Source of the DNA: Tannerella sp.
GTDB lineage: Bacteria; Bacteroidota; Bacteroidia; Bacteroidales; Tannerellaceae
Assembly (NCBI GenBank): GCA_031288935.1
Contig: JAITQL010000133.1
Coordinates: 1 to 6,594, forward strand
Length of the DNA stretch: 6,594 nt
Direction of reading: 5' to 3'
The position numbers and the translations under genes were made by a program. The notes below the pieces were generated by a model. That model ran no database searches, was not told the DNA's origin, and was given only the letters and a program-made list of their open reading frames with translations. Positions 1 to 6,368 of this stretch are shown here, piece after piece (positions within the stretch are counted from its first letter, which is position 1; each line of letters opens with the position of its first letter).

Positions 1-86
1 ATTGTGTAGACGTATTCCTTTCTACCGGGCTATAATCCCTACGGGATTGTTTGCCTGTTGTTATCACTTGATTATTTTTCATCACT
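1..86 (-). repeat. Dispersed repeat, A half (partial copy, cut by window edge)
   Basis: This stretch is the reverse complement of 1617-1702 with 4 mismatches in 86 bases. It corresponds to the outer half (A half) of the complete element at 1617-1858, in the opposite orientation. It contains a short hairpin at 34-48 (AATCCC, loop TAC, GGGATT). The rest of this copy, including the central palindrome, would lie to the left of the window. The similarity ends sharply at 86, and metA ends 97 bp further on. No credible gene lies in it; the reading frames that cross it are incidental. Confidence 0.9.
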
Positions 87-183
87 TAATCGGATAACAC
101 CGCGTATTGCAGGAGGTAAAGCGCGCAATCCGGCAATAGAACAGGACATTCGGACTGCATCCTTCTTCGCGGTATTGAAGATA

Positions 184-1128
184 CTATCTGTTTTGCGTCA
201 GATTGCCCAGGCACCGGACGTCCTCAATCCGGTAAGGCGTTTCCTGATAGACGTAATAGTTCAGCCAGTTTACGAACAGCATGTTGGCATGGGAACGCCA
301 GCGCATGAGGGGCGGTTGCGACGGGTCGTCGTGCGGATAGTAGTTGACGGGCGGCGTGATGGGCGCCCCTTTGTTCACGTCGCGCACGTATTCGTCGTGA
401 AGCGTGTTCGGCGCATACTCCGAATGGCCGGTGATGAAGAACTCGCGGCCGCCGCGCGCCATGACCATGTAGACGCCGGCCTCCTCGCTTTCGGAAAGCA
501 GCGTCAGTCCCGGCGTTTGCAGGATGTCTTCGCGGCGGATTTCGGTGTGACGGCTGTGCGGTACGTAAAACTCATCGTCAAAGCCGCGAAAAATCGGCAG
601 GTAGGGATCATGCACCCCGTGTTTGAAAACGCCGAACTTCTTGGCCGGCAAATCATACTTCGGGATGCCGTAAAAGTGATGCAATCCGGCCTGCGCCGCC
701 CAGCAGATATAAACGGAGGACGTCACATGCGTACGTCCCCAGTCGAAAATCCGCTTGAGTTCTTCCCAGTAGGTCACCTCCTCGAACGGCATCTGTTCTA
801 CGGGTGCGCCCGTCACGATCATTCCGTCGTAGTAGAGGTTCTTTATCTCGTCGAAGTTCTTGTAAAATGCCTCCATGTGCTCCATCGGCGTATGCTTGGA
901 CTGATGATCCCTGATCTTCATGAAATCGACTTCCACCTGCAGCGGCGAATTGCTCAGGAGTCGTGTCAGATCGGTTTCCGTTTTGATCTTCAGGGGCATC
1001 AGGTTCAAAATCACTACCCGCAGCGGGCGAATATCCTGTTCGGAAGCCCGCAGCGAGTCCATGACAAAGATATGCTCCTTCTTCAACAGGTCGATGGCCG
1101 GCAGGTTTTTGGGGAGGTTTAACGGCAT
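184..1128 (-). CDS. metA: Homoserine O-acyltransferase MetA, predicted acetyl-CoA specific
   Basis: MetA acylates the hydroxyl of L-homoserine, the first committed step of methionine synthesis, in the cytoplasm. The 314-aa product aligns by eye along the whole length of E. coli MetA (309 aa), starting from the matching MP..LP N-terminus. The nucleophile is Cys142 (YICWAAQAG), and His235 and Glu237 sit in FITGHSEY, the same numbers as in E. coli. The C-terminus keeps RSHANMLFVNWLNYYVYQ. Residue 111 is Glu (GAPVEQ), where E. coli has Gly. In characterised MetA enzymes Glu111 goes with acetyl-CoA use and Gly111 with succinyl-CoA, so I predict homoserine O-acetyltransferase despite the common succinyltransferase label. 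The start lies 8 bp after the VOC gene's stop, so the two are probably co-transcribed. No strong Shine-Dalgarno site is visible. The 97 bp after its stop shows no clear terminator and runs into the repeat at 1-86. Confidence 0.96.
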   Translation of the reverse strand: MPLNLPKNLPAIDLLKKEHIFVMDSLRASEQDIRPLRVVILNLMPLKIKTETDLTRLLSNSPLQVEVDFMKIRDHQSKHTPMEHMEAFYKNFDEIKNLYYDGMIVTGAPVEQMPFEEVTYWEELKRIFDWGRTHVTSSVYICWAAQAGLHHFYGIPKYDLPAKKFGVFKHGVHDPYLPIFRGFDDEFYVPHSRHTEIRREDILQTPGLTLLSESEEAGVYMVMARGGREFFITGHSEYAPNTLHDEYVRDVNKGAPITPPVNYYPHDDPSQPPLMRWRSHANMLFVNWLNYYVYQETPYRIEDVRCLGNLTQNR

Positions 1129-1136
1129 ACGCGGGC

Positions 1137-1514
1137 TTAACGTTGAATGACTTGCAAAAGGTTCCCTTCCGGGTCGGTAAAGTTGCGGATGCGGCCGCCG
1201 CCAACGGCTTCAAACTCGGCGCCCGCCCAGTCTACGCCCTTTGCATCCAGCGCGGCGATGGCGGCGTCGATGTCGCTCACCCGCAAGGCCAGATGCGACC
1301 ATCCCGGCGTGTTCACCGTCCGTTCCGGCCGCGCCGTTTCGTCCTTCGGCATGATTTCAATCAGCGTGCCGTCCGGCGCCTTCACAATGTAAATCGGTTT
1401 ATTCGTGCGTGCATAAATCTCATATCCCAATACGTTGCAATACCATTTGCACAGGGTTTCCACGCTTTCGGCTGCTATGGCCGGATGGTCGATGCCAAGA
1501 AATACTTTTTTCAT
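1137..1514 (-). CDS. VOC (glyoxalase/bleomycin-resistance) superfamily protein
   Basis: A 125-aa single-domain protein with two beta-alpha-beta-beta-beta halves. The first half begins FLGIDHPAI and includes WYCNVLGYE. The second begins GWSHLALRVSDID and ends FTDPEGNLLQVIQ. The usual VOC metal-ligand positions carry His10, Glu53 and His74, with Gln121 where Glu is more usual, so a divalent-metal site is plausible. Members include glyoxalase I, methylmalonyl-CoA epimerase and dioxygenases, and the exact substrate cannot be told here. I chose the ATG at 1514 because the in-frame ATG at 1550 falls in the predicted promoter -7 box. The chosen start gives a leader of about 30 nt with a purine-rich AAAGAGA just upstream. 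It is the first gene of an operon with metA; a link to methionine metabolism is only an inference from that position. Confidence 0.88.
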   Translation of the reverse strand: MKKVFLGIDHPAIAAESVETLCKWYCNVLGYEIYARTNKPIYIVKAPDGTLIEIMPKDETARPERTVNTPGWSHLALRVSDIDAAIAALDAKGVDWAGAEFEAVGGGRIRNFTDPEGNLLQVIQR

Positions 1515-1549
1515 ATGTCTCTTTCTTTTTGATTTTCTCGAATGAGGCA

Positions 1550-1580
1550 CAAAAGTACAGGATAAGATTCAAAATTCAAA
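1550..1580 (-). promoter_or_regulatory. Bacteroidetes-type promoter for the VOC-metA operon
   Basis: On the minus strand a -33 TTTG (1580-1577) is followed by a 19-bp spacer and TACTTTTG (1557-1550), an exact match to the Bacteroidetes -7 consensus TAnnTTTG. Transcription should start around 1543-1546, about 30 nt before the ATG at 1514. The -33 element lies inside a tandem heptad repeat. Confidence 0.75.
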
Positions 1581-1593
1581 ATTCAAGATTCAA
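1566..1593. repeat. Four tandem 7-bp units (RATTCAA) over the -33 region
   Basis: Read on the plus strand the units are GATTCAA, AATTCAA, AATTCAA, GATTCAA, followed by an A-run. On the minus strand they read TTGAATY and supply the TTTG used as the -33 box of the VOC-metA promoter. A related set (GATTCAA, one A, AATTCAA, GATTGAG) lies at 3212-3233 in the methyltransferase promoter. The run could change length by slippage or bind a regulator, but AT-rich runs of this kind may simply be common in the genome. Confidence 0.7.
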
Positions 1594-1616
1594 AAAAAGC
1601 GCAAGGGGCAACGTTT

Positions 1617-1858
1617 AGTGATGAAAAATAATCAAGTGATAACAACAGGCAAACAATCCCGTAGGGATTACCGCTCGGTAGAAAGGAATACGTCCACACA
1701 ATCCGGCATGCCGTCAGGTATGCCACCGGTAATAATGGATGCATACCTGACGGCATGCCGGGTAAGGCGGGAGCGATGCGTTTCTGCCGGGCTATATTCC
1801 CTGCGGGAATGGGACAGTCGGCAAACAATCTTTTGCAGGTTATTCATTTTACGTTGCT
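1617..1858 (+). repeat. Complete bipartite dispersed repeat, about 242 bp, MITE/REP-like
   Basis: The A half (1617-1702) recurs inverted at 1-86 (82 of 86 identical). The B half plus part of the centre (1726-1858) recurs inverted at 6462-6594 (127 of 133 identical). The centre (1703-1761) is a perfect inverted repeat. The two halves are themselves diverged head-to-head copies of one module. Reading inward from either end, each has a 6-bp-stem hairpin (1655-1669; 1796-1810), then a motif like TANNGCYCGGYAGAAA, a variable stretch of about 25 nt, and the CCGGCATGCCGTCAGGTATGC-type arm. There is no transposase, and the only reading frames are short and not gene-like. It lies between the end of the acyltransferase gene (15 bp away) and the promoter of the VOC-metA operon (37 bp away). 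It is therefore intergenic and could be a non-autonomous mobile element or an extragenic palindrome family. No target-site duplication is evident. Confidence 0.85.
1703..1761. repeat. Perfect inverted repeat, 21-bp arms with 17-bp spacer
   Basis: Arms 1703-1723 and 1741-1761 are exact reverse complements, separated by 1724-1740. Each arm can also fold alone around a GTCA/TGAC loop: on the plus strand GCATGCC (1706-1712), GTCA, GGTATGC (1717-1723), with one G.T pair. The matching hairpin of the copy near the window end, GCATTCC/GGAATGC at 6562-6579, pairs fully. No T-tract follows on either strand, so it is not a classic intrinsic terminator. It could still block read-through or stabilise mRNA 3' ends of the acyltransferase operon. 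Confidence 0.9.
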
Positions 1859-1872
1859 TAAAGTCCAAAACA

Positions 1873-2457
1873 TCATTCTCCATTCTCCATTTCCACTTTC
1901 CCGTCCCGCAGGCGGTATGCCTCGCCGCTTTCGGGACAGCGGGCTATGCCGTCACGGTCGAAGTCGAGGCGATGACCGTACCGGCTCACCCAACCGGTGC
2001 GGCGGGCGGGGTTGCCGACTACCAGGGCGCAGGGCGGCACGTCCTTCGTGACTACCGCTCCGGCGCCGACCATCGCATAGGCGCCGATACGGCATCCGCA
2101 GATGACCGTGGCGTTGGCGCCTATCGTCGCGCCCTGTTCTACAAGGGTCGGTTGATACCGGTCTTTCCTGGATATGGCGCTGCGGGGGTTGATGACGTTG
2201 GTGAATACGCAGCCCGGCCCCAGAAACACGTCGTCTTCGCACGTCACGCCGGTGTATACCGACACGTTGTTCTGTACCTTCACCCCGTTTCCCAGGACTG
2301 CGCCGGGCGAGACGACCACGTTCTGCCCGATCGTGCAGGAATGCCCGACGCGGCATCCCGTCATCAGGTGCGAGAAATGCCAGATCCGCGTGCCTTCGCC
2401 AATCGTACATCCTTCGTCTATAACGGCTGTTTCATGCGCTTGATAGGTTGCTTTCAT
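1873..2457 (-). CDS. WbpD/WlbB-like sugar N-acyltransferase (left-handed beta-helix)
   Basis: A 194-aa hexapeptide-repeat acyltransferase. Isoleucine-patch repeats (CTIGEGTRI, CRVGHSCTIG, AVLGNGVKV, ATIGANATV, CRIGAYAMVGAGAVV) span about residues 8-140 and predict a trimeric left-handed beta-helix using acetyl-CoA. Family signatures are IWHFSHL (25-31), VQNNVSVY (61-68), FTNVINPRS (85-93) and LVVGNPARRTGWVS (145-158). The tail holds CPESGEAYRL (174-183), like the C-terminal segment of WbpD. Its closest characterised relatives, as I recall them, acetylate the 3-amino group of UDP-2-acetamido-3-amino-glucuronate for LPS O-antigen. FdtC/QdtC-type enzymes acting on dTDP-3-amino sugars are an alternative. 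The gene begins 9 bp after the methyltransferase stop, so it is likely the second gene of that operon. None of the expected dehydrogenase, aminotransferase or epimerase partners is in this window. Confidence 0.88.
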   Translation of the reverse strand: MKATYQAHETAVIDEGCTIGEGTRIWHFSHLMTGCRVGHSCTIGQNVVVSPGAVLGNGVKVQNNVSVYTGVTCEDDVFLGPGCVFTNVINPRSAISRKDRYQPTLVEQGATIGANATVICGCRIGAYAMVGAGAVVTKDVPPCALVVGNPARRTGWVSRYGHRLDFDRDGIARCPESGEAYRLRDGKVEMENGE

Positions 2458-2466
2458 CGTCCCGGT

Positions 2467-3174
2467 TTATTTGTAGATTAAAAAAATGGCCGGTTTGCCG
2501 TTCAGGTCGGGTATCCGGCCTGCCCATTCCCTGGCCGGAAGGGTACGGATCCACTCATCCTCGCAGGTGATGCAGGCGGCGATGCACAGTTTCGTGCCGG
2601 CACGGCAGCTACCGGCCAGGTCCTGCGCCAGTTTATTGTTCCGGTAAGGCGTTTCGATAAAGAGCTGCGTCTGGTTGTCCGTATAGATACGGGTTTCCAG
2701 CGTCCGGATCCGTTTGGCGCGGGCCGTTGCCTCTATCGGGAGATAGCCGTTGAAGGCAAAACTCTGCCCGTTGAACCCCGATGCCATCAGCGCCATCAGG
2801 ATGGAGGAGGGGCCGACGAGGGGCGTCACCCGGCAGTTCATGCCCTGGGCGATGGCCACGACGTCGGCTCCCGGATCGGCGATGGCCGGACAGCCGGCTT
2901 CGGACAGCACGCCGACGGACTCGCCCCGGCTCAGCGGAGCCAGATAGTCCGCAATCGCTCCGGGGGGCGTATGCTTGTTGAGTTCGTAGAACTGGAGGTT
3001 GGCGAGTACGAGCGACGGTTCGGCTTTCTTCAGGAAACGTCGCGCCGTACGCCGGTTTTCGACAATAAAGTGTTTGATCTGAAGTATGACTTCACGATTG
3101 TATTCGGGCAGCACCTTCCGGTGATCCGTCTCGCCCAGGGTGACGGGTATCATGTAAAGAGCCGGTTGCATCAT
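2467..3174 (-). CDS. SAM-dependent methyltransferase, tetrapyrrole-methylase/RsmI-like family
   Basis: The 235-aa product has the tetrapyrrole (corrin/porphyrin) methylase fold in the version used by RsmI, the 16S rRNA C1402 ribose 2'-O-methyltransferase. The N-terminus has LYMIPVTLGE (6-15), matching the RsmI strand that opens the SAM domain. VGVLSEAGCPAIADPG (87-102) matches the SDAGTPxISDPG loop of RsmI. VTPLVGPSSILMALMASG (116-133) matches the PLPGPxAxxxALxxSG region, and FNGYLP (141-146) and LFIETPYR (171-178) match later family blocks. RsmI of E. coli is 286 aa and has an extra C-terminal domain, which is absent here. It may therefore be a paralogue with another substrate, and I do not assign rsmI. 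Two adjacent ATGs (3174 and 3171) could start it; the predicted leader is very short, about 10 nt. It heads an operon with the acyltransferase. Confidence 0.9.
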   Translation of the reverse strand: MMQPALYMIPVTLGETDHRKVLPEYNREVILQIKHFIVENRRTARRFLKKAEPSLVLANLQFYELNKHTPPGAIADYLAPLSRGESVGVLSEAGCPAIADPGADVVAIAQGMNCRVTPLVGPSSILMALMASGFNGQSFAFNGYLPIEATARAKRIRTLETRIYTDNQTQLFIETPYRNNKLAQDLAGSCRAGTKLCIAACITCEDEWIRTLPAREWAGRIPDLNGKPAIFLIYK

Positions 3175-3187
3175 CTGTTCTTTTCGG

Positions 3188-3219
3188 CAAAAGTACGGCT
3201 TTTGTTCCGAAGATTCAAA
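3188..3219 (-). promoter_or_regulatory. Bacteroidetes-type promoter for the methyltransferase-acyltransferase operon
   Basis: On the minus strand TTTG (3219-3216), a 20-bp spacer and TACTTTTG (3195-3188) match the Bacteroidetes -33 and -7 elements. Transcription should begin around 3181-3184, leaving a leader of only about 7-10 nt before the ATG at 3174. The -7 octamer is identical to that of the VOC-metA promoter, and the -33 region carries the same TTGAAT-type repeats (3212-3233). Confidence 0.72.
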
Positions 3220-3426
3220 AATTCAAGATTGAGTCCACTCCCAAAAGTTTCTTTTCAGTTAGCCGGAAAGGAATCACAGATAGTCTGGCGGGGGTGATTT
3301 TATGCAGGGACAACATTCCGACACCGTCGAAGACCGGGAAAAACTTAATTTCGCGGCTCCTGAAAACGTATTTTTAATAGTTGATTTGGCGAGTTGAACC
3401 TGCGTTGCCTCCGCTGAGCGGCGATG
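3220..3426. other. Divergent intergenic region, no convincing gene
   Basis: This is the core of the 316-bp gap between the methyltransferase (leftward) and the M16 peptidase (rightward). Apart from the TTGAAT-type repeat at its left edge I see no RNA gene, repeat or terminator. An open frame at 3302-3397 (plus strand, 31 codons, ATG preceded by a G-rich GGGGGTGATTTT) is the only candidate small gene. It has no recognisable motif and I do not call it. The rest may hold regulatory sites shared by the divergent promoters, but nothing specific can be read. Confidence 0.5.
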
Positions 3427-3457
3427 TTTCCGTTCTCCGCAAATAATCGTAACTTTG
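3427..3457 (+). promoter_or_regulatory. Bacteroidetes-type promoter for the M16 peptidase gene
   Basis: TAACTTTG at 3450-3457 matches the -7 consensus TAnnTTTG. TTTC at 3427-3430, 19 bp upstream, is a weaker match to the -33 TTTG. The predicted leader of roughly 25-30 nt before the ATG at 3491 is A-rich and has no Shine-Dalgarno site, as is usual in Bacteroidetes. Confidence 0.6.
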
Positions 3458-3490
3458 CTCCCCGTGAAATAAGATATAAATGGATTGTTT

Positions 3491-6328
3491 ATGAAAAAGA
3501 GAAGTGTTTTTATCTGCCTTTGTATCCTGACGGTGATGGCGATACAGGGCGTTCAGGCGCAAACGGACGGTTCGCGGAAACTGCCCGTGGATCCCAGGAT
3601 ACGCTACGGCAAACTGGCTAACGGCCTGACGTATTACATCCGCCACAACGAACTGCCGAAAGAACGGGCGGAGTTTTTTATCGTACAGAATGTCGGTTCG
3701 ATGCAGGAAGAAGAAAACCAGCGCGGACTGGCGCACGTCCTGGAGCACATGGCCTTCAACGGCTCCCTTCATTTCCCCAAGGACACGCGGAGCATAGACG
3801 ATTTTACCGAGAGCATCGGCATGCGCATGGGCGAAAATCTGAACGCTTACACCGGTTTCGACGAAACGGTCTACATGCTCAGGAACGCCCCGGTCACCGG
3901 CAAGGCCATCGTTGATTCCTGCCTGCTGGTCTTGCACGACTGGTCGGGCTTCCTCACCCTGGCCGATTCGATGATCGAAAAGGAACGCGGCGTCATCCGC
4001 GAAGAGTGGCGCACGCGCACCGATGCCCAGAGCCGCCTCTGGGAACAGCAGCTGCCCCGGATGTATCCCGGCAGCCGCTACGCCAGCCGCCTGCCCATCG
4101 GTACGATTGACGTGATCGACCACTTCAAGCCCGACGAACTGCGCGACTATTACCGCAAATGGTATCGGCCGGACTTGCAGGCGATCATCATCGTGGGCGA
4201 CATCAACGTCGACGAGGTGGAAGCGACCGTTCAAACCCTCTTTGCCGACATTCCCGCGCCCGTCAACCCCGCCAGGCGCGAACGGGAAGCCGTGCCCGAC
4301 AACGAAGAACCGCTGGTCTCCATTGCCCGCGACAAGGAATCCACCCGCATGATACTGAGCCTCTATTACAAGCACGACCCTGTTCCCGACGAACTCAAGG
4401 GCACCTTGCAGGATTACCTGGTGCATTACATCCGCCAGGTCATCGCCTTCATCATGCAGGAACGCTTCAGCGAACTGCTGCAAAAGGCCAGTCCGCCCTT
4501 CATCAACGCCTACGCCGGCGACGGCGAATACATGATCGCCAAAACGAAGGACGCCTGGACAGCCGCCGCCATCGTCAAGCCCGACGCCCTGGACGAAGCC
4601 ATGAACGCCCTGACGGCGGAAACCAACCGCGTGAAACGCTTTGGCTTCACCGCCGCCGAAAACGACCGTGCACGCACCACCATCCTCAAGATGATGGAAT
4701 CGGCCTACAACGAACGCGAAAAGCAGAAGAACGGCGTCTTTGCCGAAGAATTTGTGCGCCACTTCACGGACGGCGAGTGCATTCCCGGCATCGAGATGGA
4801 ATACAAGCTGATCGGTCAGCTGGCGCCCGCCCTGCAGGCGGAGCAGGTCAGCCAGTACGCCCGGCAGATCATCGGCGACCGCAACATCGTCATCAGCCTC
4901 ACGGGGCCGGACAAGGAAGGCGTAACCTATCCTTCGGAAGCAGAACTGCTGGAGAAGTTCCGCCTGGCCGAAACGATTCCCGTCGAAGCCTACGCCGAGG
5001 AAGCCGGCAGCGAACCTCTCATCGCCGCCCTGCCCGCGCCCGGCCGGATCGTCGACACCCGGCCGGACCCGCTCTTCGGCGCCACCCTCCATACGCTGAG
5101 CAACGGCGTCAAGGTGATCCTCAAGGAAACGGAACTCAAGACGGACGAGATCCTGATGCAGGCCTCCAGCAAGGGCGGCAGCACGCTTTTTGACGATACG
5201 GACGCAAACAACCTGAAACTCTTCAACAGCGTGGCCGAAATCGGCGGACTGGGCGACTTCTCCGCCACGCAGCTCAACAAGGCGCTGACCGGAAAGAACG
5301 TATCCTGCAACATCTCGCTCGATGAAGACGCGGAGTGCATTTCCGGGGCAGCCGTGCCTGCCGACATACGCACCCTCTTCGAACTGGTCTACCTCTCCTT
5401 CACCGCCCCGCGCAGCGACGAAGAGGCCTACGCCTCCTTTGAAGAACGGATACGGGGACAGCTTGAAAATGCCAGGCTCAATCCCATGAACACCTTTCGC
5501 GATTCCATCGACCGCGCCCTCTACGGCAACCAGCCACGCGCCAAACGGCTGGAAGCAGCCGACATTCCGGACATCCGCTACGACCGCATCATGGAGATGT
5601 ACCGCGAGCGTTATGCCGACGCCTCCGACTTCGTCTTTACCTTTGTCGGCAACATCACCCCCGACAGCATGATCCCGATGATGGAGCAATACCTGGCCAC
5701 CCTGCCCGCGCTGCACCGCACCGAACAGGGACGTGCCGACCGGGTGCCCGTCCTGCGCAGAGGCGAATTTGAAAGTCGCTTCGTCCGGACGATGGAGACG
5801 CCCAAGGCCTCCGTACTCAACTACTATTCCGGACAGACCGGCTACGATACCGAAACAACCGTGACGGCCGCCATGCTGGAGCAAATCCTCGACCTGGTCT
5901 ACATGGAAAAGGTGCGCGAGAACGAAAGCGGGTCTTACGGCGTCAGCGCCAGCCTCGGCATTGCGGAATTTCCCGAAGGACAGGCCTTCCTGCAAATCTA
6001 CTTCGACACCGACCCCGCGCTGAAGGACAAGCTGCTTGCAATCGTAAAGGACGAGTTGCAGTCCATTATCGACAACGGCCCCCGCGAAGCGGACTTCATC
6101 AAGACGCGCGACAACATGCTGAAGCGTCACGAGGAATCCCTGCAGGAAAATGCCTACTGGCTCCACATCCTCGACGGCTACTATTTCCGCGGTCACGACT
6201 GGCACACGGGTTACGTCGACATCCTGAACCGCGTCACCCCGGCAACCGTCCAGGCCTTTGCCCGGACGCTGATAGCACAGGGCAACCACATCGAAATCGT
6301 GATGGAACAGCCCTCTGCCGAAAAGTAG
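3491..6328 (+). CDS. Secreted M16 family zinc metallopeptidase (PqqL-like, insulinase family)
   Basis: A 945-aa preprotein with a signal peptide (lysine/arginine at 2-4, hydrophobic core about 6-20, likely cleavage after VQA at residue 23), so it should act in the periplasm or at the outer membrane. The inverted zinc motif HVLEH gives His82, Glu85 (catalytic) and His86. ERGVIREE supplies the third ligand, most likely Glu172 by alignment with insulin-degrading enzyme. The length fits the four-domain single-chain form: catalytic domain about 35-255, second about 255-500, third from about 530 (LHTLSNGVKVILKE), fourth about 735-940. Arg809 and Tyr816 in RENESGSY keep the 7-residue spacing of the Arg/Tyr pair that anchors substrates in insulin-degrading enzyme. 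The KVRENESGSYGVSA block resembles E. coli PqqL. These enzymes degrade peptides enclosed in a chamber; the substrate here is unknown. A TTG at 3485 is in frame, but ATG 3491 gives the proper signal peptide. The gene is monocistronic, with its own promoter and terminator. Confidence 0.96.
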   Translation: MKKRSVFICLCILTVMAIQGVQAQTDGSRKLPVDPRIRYGKLANGLTYYIRHNELPKERAEFFIVQNVGSMQEEENQRGLAHVLEHMAFNGSLHFPKDTRSIDDFTESIGMRMGENLNAYTGFDETVYMLRNAPVTGKAIVDSCLLVLHDWSGFLTLADSMIEKERGVIREEWRTRTDAQSRLWEQQLPRMYPGSRYASRLPIGTIDVIDHFKPDELRDYYRKWYRPDLQAIIIVGDINVDEVEATVQTLFADIPAPVNPARREREAVPDNEEPLVSIARDKESTRMILSLYYKHDPVPDELKGTLQDYLVHYIRQVIAFIMQERFSELLQKASPPFINAYAGDGEYMIAKTKDAWTAAAIVKPDALDEAMNALTAETNRVKRFGFTAAENDRARTTILKMMESAYNEREKQKNGVFAEEFVRHFTDGECIPGIEMEYKLIGQLAPALQAEQVSQYARQIIGDRNIVISLTGPDKEGVTYPSEAELLEKFRLAETIPVEAYAEEAGSEPLIAALPAPGRIVDTRPDPLFGATLHTLSNGVKVILKETELKTDEILMQASSKGGSTLFDDTDANNLKLFNSVAEIGGLGDFSATQLNKALTGKNVSCNISLDEDAECISGAAVPADIRTLFELVYLSFTAPRSDEEAYASFEERIRGQLENARLNPMNTFRDSIDRALYGNQPRAKRLEAADIPDIRYDRIMEMYRERYADASDFVFTFVGNITPDSMIPMMEQYLATLPALHRTEQGRADRVPVLRRGEFESRFVRTMETPKASVLNYYSGQTGYDTETTVTAAMLEQILDLVYMEKVRENESGSYGVSASLGIAEFPEGQAFLQIYFDTDPALKDKLLAIVKDELQSIIDNGPREADFIKTRDNMLKRHEESLQENAYWLHILDGYYFRGHDWHTGYVDILNRVTPATVQAFARTLIAQGNHIEIVMEQPSAEK

Positions 6329-6334
6329 AAAGAC

Positions 6335-6368
6335 AAAAGGGTGAAAGGAGGTTTCCTTTCACCCTTTT
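6335..6368 (+). terminator. Intrinsic terminator of the M16 peptidase gene
   Basis: A perfect 15-bp stem (6335-6349 with 6354-6368) closes a GGTT loop, starting 7 bases after the stop codon. The 3' arm ends in CCCTTTT, so the T-run is partly inside the stem. On the minus strand the same hairpin is followed by TTTTGTCTTTCT, so it could work in both directions. Confidence 0.88.

Noticed and set aside
58..1122. Plus-strand frame of 354 codons opposite metA
   Set aside because: The minus strand encodes a complete MetA with all catalytic residues; the plus frame starts in the repeat and has no family signature.
1703..1761. Palindrome as an intrinsic terminator of the acyltransferase operon
   Set aside because: The stem is strong but no T-tract follows on the minus strand, and the palindrome belongs to a dispersed element.
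1583..1883. Short frames inside the repeat that look alike between copies (for example 1583-1828, 1668-1883 and 1755-2051, and 6359-6565)
   Set aside because: Their similarity comes from the repeat's DNA identity. They differ in ends, run past the element into unrelated sequence and have no credible initiation signals.
1618..2481. Plus-strand frame of 287 codons across the repeat and the acyltransferase
   Set aside because: It runs antisense to a full-length hexapeptide acyltransferase and starts in repeat DNA, so it is a shadow frame.
3302..3397. 31-codon plus-strand frame with a G-rich stretch upstream of its ATG
   Set aside because: It is too short to judge, has no motif, and Bacteroidetes rarely rely on Shine-Dalgarno sites, so the G-rich stretch is weak evidence.
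3480..3494. Four-codon upstream frame (ATG GAT TGT TTA TGA) overlapping the M16 start codon
   Set aside because: It could couple translation, but a frame this short occurs by chance and nothing else supports it.
3374..6289. Antisense open frame of 971 codons opposite the M16 peptidase
   Set aside because: It is in codon register with a gene whose product has a signal peptide and full M16 motifs. The antisense translation has no recognisable domain and is explained by codon bias in the sense gene.
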